Of a stretch of 64,000 nt of DNA, positions 53,611 to 63,222 are shown piece by piece. The position numbers and the translations under genes were made by a program. The stretch lies in assembly GCA_012932865.1 (NCBI GenBank), contig SAXG01000058.1, forward strand, positions 194,308 through 258,307. The letters run 5' to 3'. Under the pieces are notes generated by a model. The model was not told where the DNA came from. It worked only from the letters and a program-made list of their open reading frames with translations, and ran no database searches. Each line of letters starts with the position of its first letter. Within the stretch, counting starts at the first letter, position 1. Source of the stretch: Amylostereum areolatum (lineage: Eukaryota > Basidiomycota > Agaricomycetes > Russulales > Stereaceae).

Positions 53611-54524
53611 ATCAGCAAAACAGCCAGTACTTGGGAGGTACTTGAACTTGGAGCAAATGCCTTGGCCTTGGAGGCAATCCTTGGGATGACCTTGAACTTT
53701 AGCAGATAGACTTGATAACTTGGTAAAACAGAAATGCTTTGGACTTATACTTGGGGTTGGGAAACAGGAGACCAGATGTGGACAGGATGTCGGAACTTCG
53801 GCTTGTGCTGAATACTTGTGACAAACGAGAAAGTGACAATGGTCAGTGCACCAAGTAAGCGAGAATAGAGACCGGCTAACCTTCCTCCCTTTCACTGCAA
53901 CAATGTGCGTCCCTCTGATTTCTCCCACTTGTTTTCTCTTGACATGTCCCGTAGAGCTCCCACCGTCCCAGGTCTCACTACTCGCAAGTCGAACAAGGAC
54001 ATCCATCCAGGCAATCCCGACAAGCCCAAGGCGCAGAAATCGGCATCAGATGTGAAGGCCGAAAAACTTGCAAAGGTCAAGGATGACAAGGCGCGAGCCA
54101 CTGCTAGACGCAGTAAGTTGAACGTTCTTGCGAAGCTTGAGGACAAGCTTGCAGCGGAGGACGAATGTGGCGAGTTGAGCTTGCCGTATCGCAAGGAAAG
54201 TCTCCAGCCGGCGGGCAGGGCACCTTCAGCGAAACAATCATCAAGTAAGTATTGTTGCTCCTCCACATACAATACAGTCTAAACATATACCATGCTGCAG
54301 GTAAGCTCCCTGCTGTCGACGAGAGCTCGGCCGATGACGAAAAAGGCAAATGTGTGGTGTTTTCTCAGCGTAGTGGGCCTGTCAGCTCTGACGGCAATGC
54401 TTCCATGGCGGAGGGCGACAACGACGAGGTCTTCAACATACCAAGGTCACGGGCTTTGAAGAGGCGCGTCTCGGAGCAGGAGGATAAAGATTTCGTCATG
54501 GCAGAAGGCAAGGGGGTAGACCAT

Positions 54525-54570
54525 GAGGAGGAGGAGGAGGAGGAGGAGGAGGAGGAGGAGGAGGAAGAGG
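54525..54570 (+). repeat. GAG trinucleotide run
   Basis: About 15 GAG codons in a row within exon 2 of the DUF6532 gene, giving a Glu run. Likely variable in length between strains. Confidence 0.85.
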
Positions 54571-55998
54571 CGGTGGCGGTGACGGTCCACAAAATAAAGA
54601 AGGGCTGTGTAGTTGTTGAACTTCATGCTCAGCGTGGTATCAGCACTGGATCACCGCCTCCGAAATACATCCTGAAGAAGAGGTTGGCACCGGAAGCACG
54701 TGACACCGCGACAAAGTTGTCCGCTGTGTACGTGCTCCTTCTTCTCACTATTTGCAAGCATTCTCTCACCAATATGTAGACCCCATTTGAAGCGGCCACG
54801 TCCAATCAGTGGGCTGAACTCCTACTGGAAGCCCACTTCTGGAACACGCGACCCCGATGAAGCCAGGGACCCCTCACCATTGCCTCCTCCCAACATATTC
54901 AATGAAGGCAGCGACGGCGACCAGTTCCAGGCTTCTTCAACACCCAGTGTGCTCAAAATCAACTCGCCCACCCCACACCCACAACCCCACACGCACACCA
55001 AGTGAACACCTACTCACCCCTCAGCTCCTGAACCTGCCCACAATGATCGTCGTGAGTACGATGACAGGGAGGATCATGATGTGCGTACTAACCTCTCATA
55101 TGATGTTGTGACCGGTCTTCATCGGTTTCTTAGGTGTCCACAACAGTGGGGACTCCAGTCACGCCCACCAAGTCTGTTTGCTTGACTGCGTCGAACTCGC
55201 GTGCTCGTGTGTCAAAGTCAAAGCCACAGATGTTGCAAATCCACCAGGTACATTGCGCACTATTTGACTGTGCGGTTAAAATTGACCGGTAATCTTGAGG
55301 ATTCCAATACCATGACAAAAGTATCGACTCCGGTGGTCACAACGCTTGGGCCAAAATTGCGCAAGCCGGTGGGAACACCTGGCAAGTGCACACGCAAGCA
55401 AAGGTGGATGACCGACAGCCTAGACGAGGTGATCCAACCTTTGTTCAACGGCGAGTTCATGGCCAAGGTTCGTGAATTCGCAGGCACATTACCACCATTC
55501 TCCGCTCCCTCCATCAACGACATTCAGGCATTACTGGATGAGATGTACCCAGATGTCTCGCTCATCATCGCAAAGAGTAATGTGTTATATGATTTGGTAT
55601 GCTAAGGTCCGTTTACTCGAATGCTACTTACATCTTTCCTCATCAGACACTGCAACACCTCAAGGAATGGAGGTTAATGATCGGCTCCAAGGCGCTCAGA
55701 AACACGAAGGCCGACATTGAAGCCAAGGACCCCAACGGCAATGACATAGAAGGGCGTGCATTCTTTGCAAGTGCAGCCACGTACGTTGAATAGGCTCTCT
55801 CTAGCCCTGATAGCAAGAACTCGCCTATGTACTGGGCTCGATGGAACAACGGTGTTGGAAAGGAGGTGAGATTTGGTCCATGTACATGTGATGATACTGA
55901 CTTGTATCTTCTAGGGCCGCTTCCAATTCCATCTCATCCTCAAGACCCTATCCGCACATCTTGCCTCCATACTGCCAAATACCAATGAGTGCCCCTAC

Positions 55999-56304
55999 TG
56001 TCAAGAACGACCGACTAAGGAATGCATCCAATAGCCTTCTAAGTCGCGACACAGGTAGTGGCTCAGAGGAAGGGGGAATCAGGGAACAAAGGGAGAACAG
56101 TACATTGCACTCTAAGCCGGTAAAGACTAGGAGGAAAGACTAAGGAACTAGATACATGCAGGCCAGCTATATATACTAGGGAGGGGATGTGCACAGACCA
56201 AGGGGCACATCAGCGATGCCATCAAAGGGGATTGATCCACAGGTGTGAGATCAGATAGCGCGAGAAAGCAAGGAAAAAGCGGAGCAAAAGGGCGAACCGT
56301 GACA
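55999..56304 (-). repeat. Solo LTR of another gypsy family in a DUF6532 exon
   Basis: 306 bp, TGTCAAGAAC ... AACCGTGACA, flanked by CCTAC at 55994-55998 and 56305-56309. TG..CA ends and the TATATATA core support an LTR. Orientation is inferred from the CGGTGACA-type end shared with G1. The exon frame is restored when LTR plus one CCTAC are skipped. Confidence 0.88.
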
Positions 56305-56569
56305 CCTACTGTGCATTGATCATGAGTCTCCTCGCGGTATATAATCCTTCCTTGTCTTGTCGCTCGCTCGCCTGATTACTTACTAATATGGCAGGTTGAG
56401 CGGGCTGTAAAGTTCTCACAGACTGGTGTCCCAATTGTCCCGCACGGTCCGCAAGGGTTCTTTTCAGAGGAAAACTGGGGCGATAAGAAGATACGAACTA
56501 ACGAAGGAAAGGTGAAGACGCTCCGCCAAGTGAGCAAGTTCAAGATGGCCATGAATGCACTCTCCGATG

Positions 56570-57041
56570 TGTTGAACAGACTTATCCAAGTCAGTAAGAT
56601 GCTCAGTCGAAGGGATACTTCGAGTTATATATTATACCTTATCCAAGTCAGTGAGATGCTATAGTAAGGTATGTAAGCCAAAGAGAAATAGGTAGAAGGT
56701 ATAAAGGATTGCTCACCTCAGTCGAAGGGATACTTCGAGTGAGGAGGCAGGACAAAATACGAGAGCCTTATATACCCAAACTGCTGTGCCATAAGAGCCA
56801 ATCATAAAAGCCGTAAGAAAGTGGTGCCATAGTGTAGCATAATTAATCAGCACCAAGAGTGCGCTCAGTCATCCACCACAGCTTTCATGTGAAAGCGTAC
56901 AGTAAGAATCACATGCTCCGCACAGCCTTGCACAGCCAATTCCATATTGTTCCGGTTCTTCCCAGAACCTTCCATTCCTTTCCGTCACATATTACATAAT
57001 GTAGTTTAAGCTAGAGATTGTCCGCATTACTATCTTCAACA
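56570..57041. repeat. Solo LTR of a copia-like family in a DUF6532 exon
   Basis: 472 bp, TGTTGAACAG ... ATCTTCAACA, flanked by CGATG at 56565-56569 and 57042-57046. The ends resemble those of the C1/C2 LTR, but the interior differs. The motif CAGTCGAAGGGATACTTCGA occurs twice inside. The frame of the DUF6532 gene is restored when skipped. Confidence 0.88.
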
Positions 57042-57141
57042 CGATGACACATGGTTGAAGATCCTCGCCGGTGCTTACAGGTTCCTCGACCACACTTCGA
57101 CTGACGAGGGGGATGTTGATGTTGACAACGACAATTTATGA

Positions 57142-57605
57142 TGTCATCTGATGCTCCACTTCCTAAAGAGGAAGATGAATGGTACGTGTTTCGTACTTCT
57201 TGTGTTTGTTGCGGTTCCTCACTAGATTTGATTAGATTACGGCCACTCCTGCACCTATTGATAATGATGTCATAGCACTACACAGAGTGATAGGAGACGG
57301 GAGACTGCATGGGCTTGCACTGGCTGCAAGTGCTGCCGCATATTAGAGTGTTGGGTAACACACTTTCATTGAATACAATAAATCATATCTTTTAATACTT
57401 TTTGATGTTCCTGTTTTGGAATTGAAGCTTGATATGCTCCTTATGTGCGACTTTGGGAGGCCTTGCAGCAGTGAGAATGAGCTTGTGCATACTTGACAAG
57501 CACTTGACCATATACCATGGCCTTACTATGCCCCTTGGAGTGTACTTACAAATGTCAGACCTGACTTGCATGTACTTGGGCATGAACTATACATAGACTT
57601 CTGAG
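57142..57605. other. T2 interior, no supported gene
   Basis: CTTGG-rich sequence similar in style to the ends of T1 and T2 begins near 57420. Confidence 0.5.
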
Positions 57606-59058
57606 TAGTGTTGCCAAAGTTCGGTTCAGAACCGCGGTCCGAACCCGAACCAACAGAACCGAACCAACAGTTTGGTCCGGTTCCGGTTCTGGTTCTGGCT
57701 TTCGGCCGTCGGTTCAGGTTTGGGTTCGGTCCGGGGAAGAACCAACAGAACCGGCCCGAACTGTGGTTCAGCTGTGCAAGGATACATGGCCACATAGCCA
57801 ATTCTTTCTGTTGTCCTCCATCCACCCCCGTCCTTTCCCTTCCCCGCCCTCGTCCCCTGCCCTCGTCCTCCGCCCTCATCTCCCGCCGCTACGTTCGCTC
57901 CCCGCTGCCCTTGGTTTCCACCCTCGTCTGCCGCCTGCTTCCGCCCTCGTCCACTGCCTGCTTCTGCCCTCGACGGCCGCCCGCCCGCTTCCATCCTCGT
58001 CCACCCTCATCCGCCGCCCTCGTCCACTGCCCTCGTCCGCCGCCCTTGTCCGCCGCCCTCGTCCGCCGCCCTTGTCCGCTGCCCTCGTCCACTTCCGCGA
58101 AATCCTCTCAGCCCTCCGCAAACGCTGTGCCCCCCTGCGCAACGCCTACATCGACGCCCTCCTCGCGCGTCTTGCCGACCCGCCTCCATCCAGCGCCCTC
58201 CCAGACCTCGCCAAGCTCATCGTCGACACCGTGCACAACATCCTCCAGCTTGCAGACGCGATGAAGGACAACCTGTCCCAGTTTGTCATGGGCACGATGA
58301 GCGAAGCGCAGCTGTGGGTGACCATCCGCGACCAGGCGCGCAAGGGCGAGCGCGCGCTCGTGCTTGACCTGTGGCACTTGACATCCCTCAAGGCCGTCGT
58401 CGCCGAGTGGACGGCCCAGCTAGCGACGCCCTACTCCGGTGTGGCGAACGCGGGGGATCGCGTGTGGATTGTACGGCTTATGCAAGCCCTGGGTGCAACA
58501 ACCCCCGTCGCATGCCCTATGCCCACCAAACCCGTGCCCTCATCGGGCGACGACGCGGAGCCGCCTCCTGCACTCCCAAACGTACTCCCACCACCCTTTT
58601 TCTTCTCCACGCCCGAGCTCGAGTACATCCAGAACCTCCTCCAAGCCCTCGTCATCACCGCCTCTCTTCTTGCTCTCCTGCCCCCCTCATCTCCCGTGCC
58701 TCCATCCAATCCTCCCTCGTCACCACAAAGATATTCTCCTTCTCCGCCTCCAGCCTTAGACTTCACCTCTCGCGTCTGGACACTCCTCACCACCTCCATC
58801 GGCTCCGAATCCAGCGCGGACGACACCAAGCTCATCAATCTTGCCGATGATGGTGAACCAAGAACCGAGGTCCGAACCGAGTTTGAACCAAGAACCGAGG
58901 TTCAGTTCAGGTTCAGGTTCAGGTTCACCCCTAGACATGTCGGTTCAGGTTCACCCCTAGACATGTCGGTTCAGGTTCACCCCTAGACATGTCGGTTCAG
59001 GTTCAGGTTCAGGAAAAATGGGTCCTGAACCGAACCGAACTGAACTTCGGCAACACTA
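57606..59058 (+). mobile_element. hAT-type element carrying a captured gene fragment
   Basis: 1453 bp. Ends TAGTGTTGCC ... GGCAACACTA (similarity extends as AAAGTTCGGTTC / AAGTTCAGTTCGG), flanked by a perfect 8-bp duplication CTTCTGAG (57598-57605 and 59059-59066). An 8-bp duplication and such TIRs are typical of hAT transposons. Subterminal regions are built from GGTTC/GAACC words. No hAT transposase inside; the interior holds a Tcp11-like coding piece. Confidence 0.88.
58089..58850 (+). pseudogene. Tcp11-like (SOK1-type) gene fragment captured in the hAT-type element
   Basis: The plus-strand frame reads HFREILSALRKRCAPLRNAY, LARLVVD-like LAKLIVDTVHNILQLADAMK, DNLSQFVMGTMSEAQLW, then ARKGERALVLDLWHLTSLKA and, further on, PELEYIQNLLQALVITASLL and FTSRVWTLLTTSIGSES. 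The RCAPLRN and LV(D)T(V)..IL.L.D.MK.DLSQF pattern is that of the Tcp11 family (yeast Sok1, a suppressor of protein kinase A defects). The open frame starts earlier (57763), but 57763-58088 is low-complexity Pro/Ser coding. Only part of a Tcp11 protein is present, and the ends run into transposon sequence. Confidence 0.6.
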
Positions 59059-59256
59059 CTTCTGAGGTTGCAGTCAACCATGGGTGTGCTCTTGGTAGGC
59101 CCTTGGAGTGCTTGCCAAGGCAAGCCCAAGGCATTGGGCACTTGGGCCAGGAAGGGACCCGGCTTGGGCAAGGCACATGTTACTTGGGGCTTGGGGCCTT
59201 GGAGGCCTTGCCCAAGGGCCCCAAGACTCTCTCAAGTACTGGCAGTTTTGCTGATG

Positions 59257-59948
59257 AAGATGATTGTAATGGATATTAAATCAACACAAAACCCTACAAT
59301 CTCATGGAACGATGGATGCAGTGTCCAGTCTCGACTTGTTTCGACACATCACCCATGTGATCTGAGGTTGGGGGGGAGTCTGGTATTAGCCAGGTCGTAG
59401 TCTCGGCTCCAGACGTTTTCCCACTTGAACCGGCGCGCAAGGACTCGTGGAACGTCTGGGGCATTTCGTCAATGAAATGCACATCGATGACAGGCTGTCA
59501 CAGGGGCTGATGTTAGTAAGCAATACACGTGATAATACGCATCCAATATAATGTAATTCTAAGAGTGTCAGCTGTTGATTTCGACGTGTCGCGTCGAAAA
59601 TTTCTGCGAAGGACGACTCCTGGATCCACTATCAACCAAAGTCACACCGAATGGTGTCAACATTCCCTACTCTCAAAACACTGTGCTACCCGGCCAGTGT
59701 GCTGGATGCTTCACCCACGTGTTGCCTCTGCCGCCGCCTCCGTCGTCGCCTTCGAGTCCCCTGCTCCCGAACACCGGTGGTAATCCTGTCAGCTCAGAAT
59801 CAACGCAGGTAGAAGTGCGCAGGCTGAAGTCCTTGCGCACGCGCAATCTCACGATCAAGACTGTCATCGCTGCTCGGAACTTCTTGAACATGTATCTTGG
59901 AGCGGCTTGTTTGCGTCAACTCAACAGAAGCACGGAAGAAGATGTCGG
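59257..59948. other. No firmly supported gene
   Basis: A plus-strand frame (59575-59952, with QCAGCFTHVLPLPPPP and RRLKSLRTRNLTIKTVIAAR) is unrecognised. Confidence 0.3.
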
Positions 59949-60173
59949 ATGAATGTGTCAGACAAATGCAAGGCGCGCTCGCAAGGGAAGATTGTGCCTC
60001 CTGAGTGGCAACTCGACATTGCAGAACAGTGTCTCATTTCCCGTGTAGACTGTGAGCTCGTTGCTGCAACCGGGGTGTGAAAGACGATCCTGTTCGCACT
60101 CCCGCCGCTATTCTACCATCCAAAGAAAACAATAATCGTCATCTCGCCGCTCAATGTGCTTGAGCTGGATCAC
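59949..60173 (+). pseudogene. RecQ-like DEAD/DEAH helicase first-exon remnant
   Basis: ATG 59949 (MNVSDKCKARSQGK), then PPEWQLDIAEQCLISRVDCE, LVAATGV-stop-KTILFALPPLFYHP and KKTIIVISPLNVLELDH. This is the start of a RecQ-family helicase: the Q/W-containing motif 0, Walker A (usually AGTGAGKT) and motif Ia (VISPL). Walker A is broken by TGA at 60078-60080 and lacks the second Gly. Basidiomycete genomes often carry many element-associated RecQ-like copies. The remainder of the helicase was not found downstream. Confidence 0.65.
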
Positions 60174-60396
60174 GTGTGTCGCCTTTTGTATGTTTGCAGT
60201 AAGCTTAGGGTTCAATGCGAACCATCTTGGATTGCAGGAGCGGTGAGGCTTCCGAGAACTTGGGCTTTCTGCAAAGGCTGCCAACAGCGAGACCTGTAAG
60301 GATGATGTACATATACCTTTGCTGGAGTATATGGGAGTACAGGTGCTTTAGGGGATGAAAAAGGAGAAATTTACTTTGTATAGCTCGTAGGAGCAG

Positions 60397-60424
60397 TATC
60401 TATCTATCTATCTATCTATCTATC
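60397..60424. repeat. (TATC)7 microsatellite
   Basis: Seven uninterrupted TATC units. Confidence 0.95.
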
Positions 60425-60550
60425 TTGAAATCAGCTAGCACAAGTTGGCACGGCCAACCAAACCGGTGATAGGATGAGGCAAGTGGTATGAGTCAGGATC
60501 ACCTGACCGTCACACACTGTCACCGATGTATCGTGCCTTGACGAAGTGCC

Positions 60551-60690
60551 CCAGACGTTAGGGAGGGAGTTGTGCAGGGGTTTTTTCAGGGGTGTTGTGC
60601 TTGGTGTCATCCAGTTCTCGTCATCCCATATAACCTCCTCCGAGTCCTCTATGATATCATCCCCTGCACAACTCCCTCCCTCACATCTGG
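60551..60690. repeat. 30-bp inverted repeat around an 80-bp loop
   Basis: GGGAGGGAGTTGTGCAGGGG at 60561-60580 and its exact reverse complement at 60661-60680. With a few mismatches the match extends outward (CCAGACGTTA against TCACATCTGG). No target duplication was noticed. Confidence 0.85.
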
Positions 60691-61259
60691 GAACGAGACT
60701 AGCCAGGTCGGACACAGAACATGAGTCGAGCCGCTGGGTGGGCAGGTAGACTGTGCTCCATGATTTCTCACACGGTGACGGAGACAGGCAGCAATGTGTA
60801 TGATGCTACCATACAGCTAATACACATTGCAGGGGGGGGGAGGGCTAAAGCGACTAAAGTACCAGCGAGCGAGGGCGACAGATGAGAAGGTGGTAGTAGG
60901 AAGAGAAAAAAGTGCGGAGCCAAACAAACCCAAACTGACTATGTGACAGCGTCCGCACGTGCCGCTCGACTGGACACTAGCTCTGGACTCGTGCCTCGCC
61001 CGAACCGTCGCTCATAACCCCCCAAGTACCAGTGAAAATTTAGTAATAATTTGAGTTATCGCTACCATATATGGGAACCAAGTACCAGTCACTGCAACTC
61101 CAAAAGTTTGCCGAACAGGCCCTAACATCTTTTGGAGCTCTCGGTTTACACAGCTCTGCAGATGGAACGATGTTGTAAGGTTTGCTTGCAGCGACGGAGT
61201 TTCCGCCTTCAGCCGTATTGAGAAGACACCAGTCGCCATCGCGATGTATCCACACTCAC

Positions 61260-62996
61260 GCGGGCATGCTCTGTTTCTTCAGCAATGTCCACATCCTCCT
61301 CTGCACCACCAAATGCCACCGGACGCACAAGCATCCGCACCCATAACCGACCCGAATCTGAATCGACCCGAGTAACGCGTGCGAGGTTGAGAATCATTTC
61401 AGGAGTGAGGGTGACAGGGTGGATACCAAGCTCCTGGAAAATATATGGTTAGCATTAGAGCAAGGAGGGAATGTAACGGGAACTCGCCTTCCATGCAAGG
61501 AGGTTCTCGGGTGAAAGAGGTGATTCGGGGAGCACCAAAGGTAACTTATCGAAGTCCTTCTCGATCCGTTCCCAGTTGGGACCGTCGACGTCCGCCGCCA
61601 TCGCCGCCGCCGCCTCGTCATCGTAAGGCAGACCACGGTCCCAGGTATCATCCGCCTCCTGCCCGTACGTGTCGCGCTGTCGTTTTTTCTGTCTCCTATC
61701 CCACCCTTCCTCTTCCCACACTATCCCATCGCCTCGCGCAGGGTCGGCGTTCCGGCCTTTGTTGTTCTTGCGCTTCCGTGGCCAAAGGCCCTCCTCAACG
61801 TCCACGCTGGTTACGAACATATTCGGCGGGAGCTGGCCAAGCTCTTGCTTCTCCGATGGGGGTATGAGTCGCGGGAATTTTGTAGGGGACGTGGGGCGTG
61901 ATACGGAGGTAGAAGCTGCACCGGATGGAAGAACTGGCGCCTGCGACGGCTCGTCGAACGTGATGCGTTGAGGAATGACACCGGCCATGGAGCGTTTGAA
62001 TCCGCGCCGCTTGTTCTTGTTCGAAAGGGTCATCATGTCATAGTCAGGTGTCGAGGTAGGTGCCGCCACAGCAGAATCATCGATCATGGTGGTAGACAAA
62101 GGAATAGACGGAATACCCAACGGTGTCACGTTAGCGGAGGCAGCGGGGAGAGGCAAAGAAGATTCAGTCGAGCGTTCGTATTGAATTTTTTTCCGTCGTC
62201 GCAGGTTTCGGGAATGTGTGGAAGGTTTGCCGTAGCCTGGGGGGACAGGAAGTGCGCTGAAAAGCATATTTTCTTAGGATACGGGGGGAGGGAGTCAGGT
62301 GACGACTTACTTGGCCTTAGGTATAGCATGTACCGCGAGAGTAGTGATAGACTTCGTGACAGCGGATCTAGGAAATTGGACGTTCATGAATGACTCCAGA
62401 GGACAATAGCGATGCACACCTTGGCTTGTTCAGACGGTGTTTGGATGGCAAAACAGTGGGAGGCGAAGACGATGACGATGAAGAGCTATCATCCGAACAA
62501 TCGTCGTCCGAAGAATCGTCGTCTGAGGTATCGTCAGACGAGTCGCTTGAGGTATCTGAGCTATCATCCGAAGAGGAGTCTGAGGAGCTTTCAACTTGAG
62601 GATGTGCCTTTGCCGATGGAGCGGAATTGGTGACTTTTGCCCTCTTCCGCGGTGAATGTTCACCCTCTGCCTTGCGTTTCACCGCCGTCACTCTGCGTTC
62701 AATACTAATTCGGCTCGAATAAGATGGCGGAGCGTGAGGAAACAAAGAGATGCGCACCATACAAGATCACCATCCCTCAATACATCCAACGTCGTCTCGT
62801 CCAGCAGGTCAAAGTCGTCGAGCAGGAGGGCGATCTCATAGCTCTGCACGCGTGCATTCCGTAGCGCCTCCACGTTAGCGCATAGGAGTTTCTTCAGTGA
62901 TATCACGGTACGCTCTTCAGGCGTCTCTTTCTCGTTTATGGGGAACCATGCCTTCAGAGAGGGGAGAGGGGGACTGGTGGATATCCGGATGCGCAT
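61260..62996 (-). CDS. Coilin-like protein (Cajal-body component), 3' end unresolved
   Basis: Exons on the minus strand: 62996-62758, 62704-62420, 62367-62311, 62256-61488, 61433-61260. Phases agree throughout (508 codons). N-terminus MRIRISTSPPLPSLKAWFP, LKKLLCANVEALRNARV, YEIALLLDDFDLLDET, DVLRDGDLVCIERR is the ubiquitin-like coilin N-domain. Then come a Lys/Arg stretch, a Ser/Asp run (62.56-62.46 kb), VPPGYGKPSTHSRNLRRRKK, a middle region, and KELGIHPVTLTPEMILNLAR, VTRVDSDSGRLWVRMLVRP, a Tudor-like C-terminal domain. Coilin scaffolds Cajal bodies for snRNP maturation. The fourth intron (61487-61434) uses a GC..AG border. The gene diverges from SEC63. Identification is from N- and C-terminal patterns, without search. 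Confidence 0.65.
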
Positions 62997-63222
62997 GGAG
63001 AAAGGAAGGAAACCAGAGCGAGTTGGAATTTGCGCGACGCGCGTGTTACGTAAACGGCTGGCAGCGTGTGTTGTGTGCTGGCAATTCGGTGCACGAAGCC
63101 TTGACCACGTCCGCCACGCTCACATTCTCCTCGCCCTTCTTTCACCTTTCCCACCACCGCGCGCGTCAACAGCGCACACCGTCGCTCGCTTCCTCACCGT
63201 CTTCTCGTAGCAGGCCGACGCG
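62997..63222. promoter_or_regulatory. Shared promoter region of the coilin-like gene and SEC63
   Basis: 226 bp between the two divergent start codons. It must hold both core promoters. No clear TATA box. CT-rich tracts before the SEC63 ATG (TTCTCCTCGCCCTTCTTTCA) are typical of fungal promoters. Confidence 0.6.

Larger units (their letters stand above)
53944..57141 (+). pseudogene. DUF6532-type gene, interrupted by two solo LTRs
   Basis: ATG 53944 (MSRRAPTVPGLTTRKSNKD). Exon 1 53944-54244, exon 2 54301-54727 (nuclear-type charged region with a Glu run), exon 3 from 54780 (PHLKRPRPISGLNSYWKP). The conserved part follows: WMTDSLDEVIQPLFNGEF and PSINDIQALLDEMYPD (55400-55560), MYWARWNNGVGKEGRFQFHL (about 55828-55935), PNTNECPY | CALIMSLLA across the first LTR, an intron ending 56394, VERAVKFSQTGVPIVPHGPQ and FFSEENWGDK, MAMNALSDD | TWLKILAG across the second LTR, ending AGAYRFLDHTST ... 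DNDNL and TGA 57139. The FxxDNWGD-like and A-ERAL motifs recall DUF6532 of basidiomycetes, function unknown. Apart from the LTRs the gene looks intact. Confidence 0.65.
53611..59256 (-). mobile_element. 5.6 kb TIR element T2 carrying a DUF6532 gene
   Basis: Left end CATCAGCAAAACAGCCAGTACTTG and the right end, read inverted, CATCAGCAAAACTGCCAGTACTTG, have one mismatch. Flanked by AAG (53608-53610 and 59257-59259). The left end continues with similarity to the right end of T1 (CTTGG..GGAGCAAAT/GCCTTGGCC), and the right ~120 bp to the left end of T1 (GGGCCTTGG, GGGCAAGGC, CCAAGTAACATG). So T1 and T2 are the same family in opposite orientation. Cargo: a DUF6532 gene, two solo LTRs and a nested hAT-type element. 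No transposase was recognised. Confidence 0.75.
60174..61259. other. Mostly non-coding; may include the 3' end of the coilin-like gene
   Basis: Contains a TATC microsatellite and a long inverted repeat (separate entries). Between 61012 and 61239 minus-strand frames could hold the last exon of the coilin-like gene, but the splice could not be fixed. Confidence 0.4.

Noticed and set aside
57763..58088. Pro/Ser-rich start of the 407-codon frame before the Tcp11-like part
   Set aside because: Low-complexity CCGCCCTCGTCC repeats; probably subterminal transposon sequence, so not counted as part of the captured gene.
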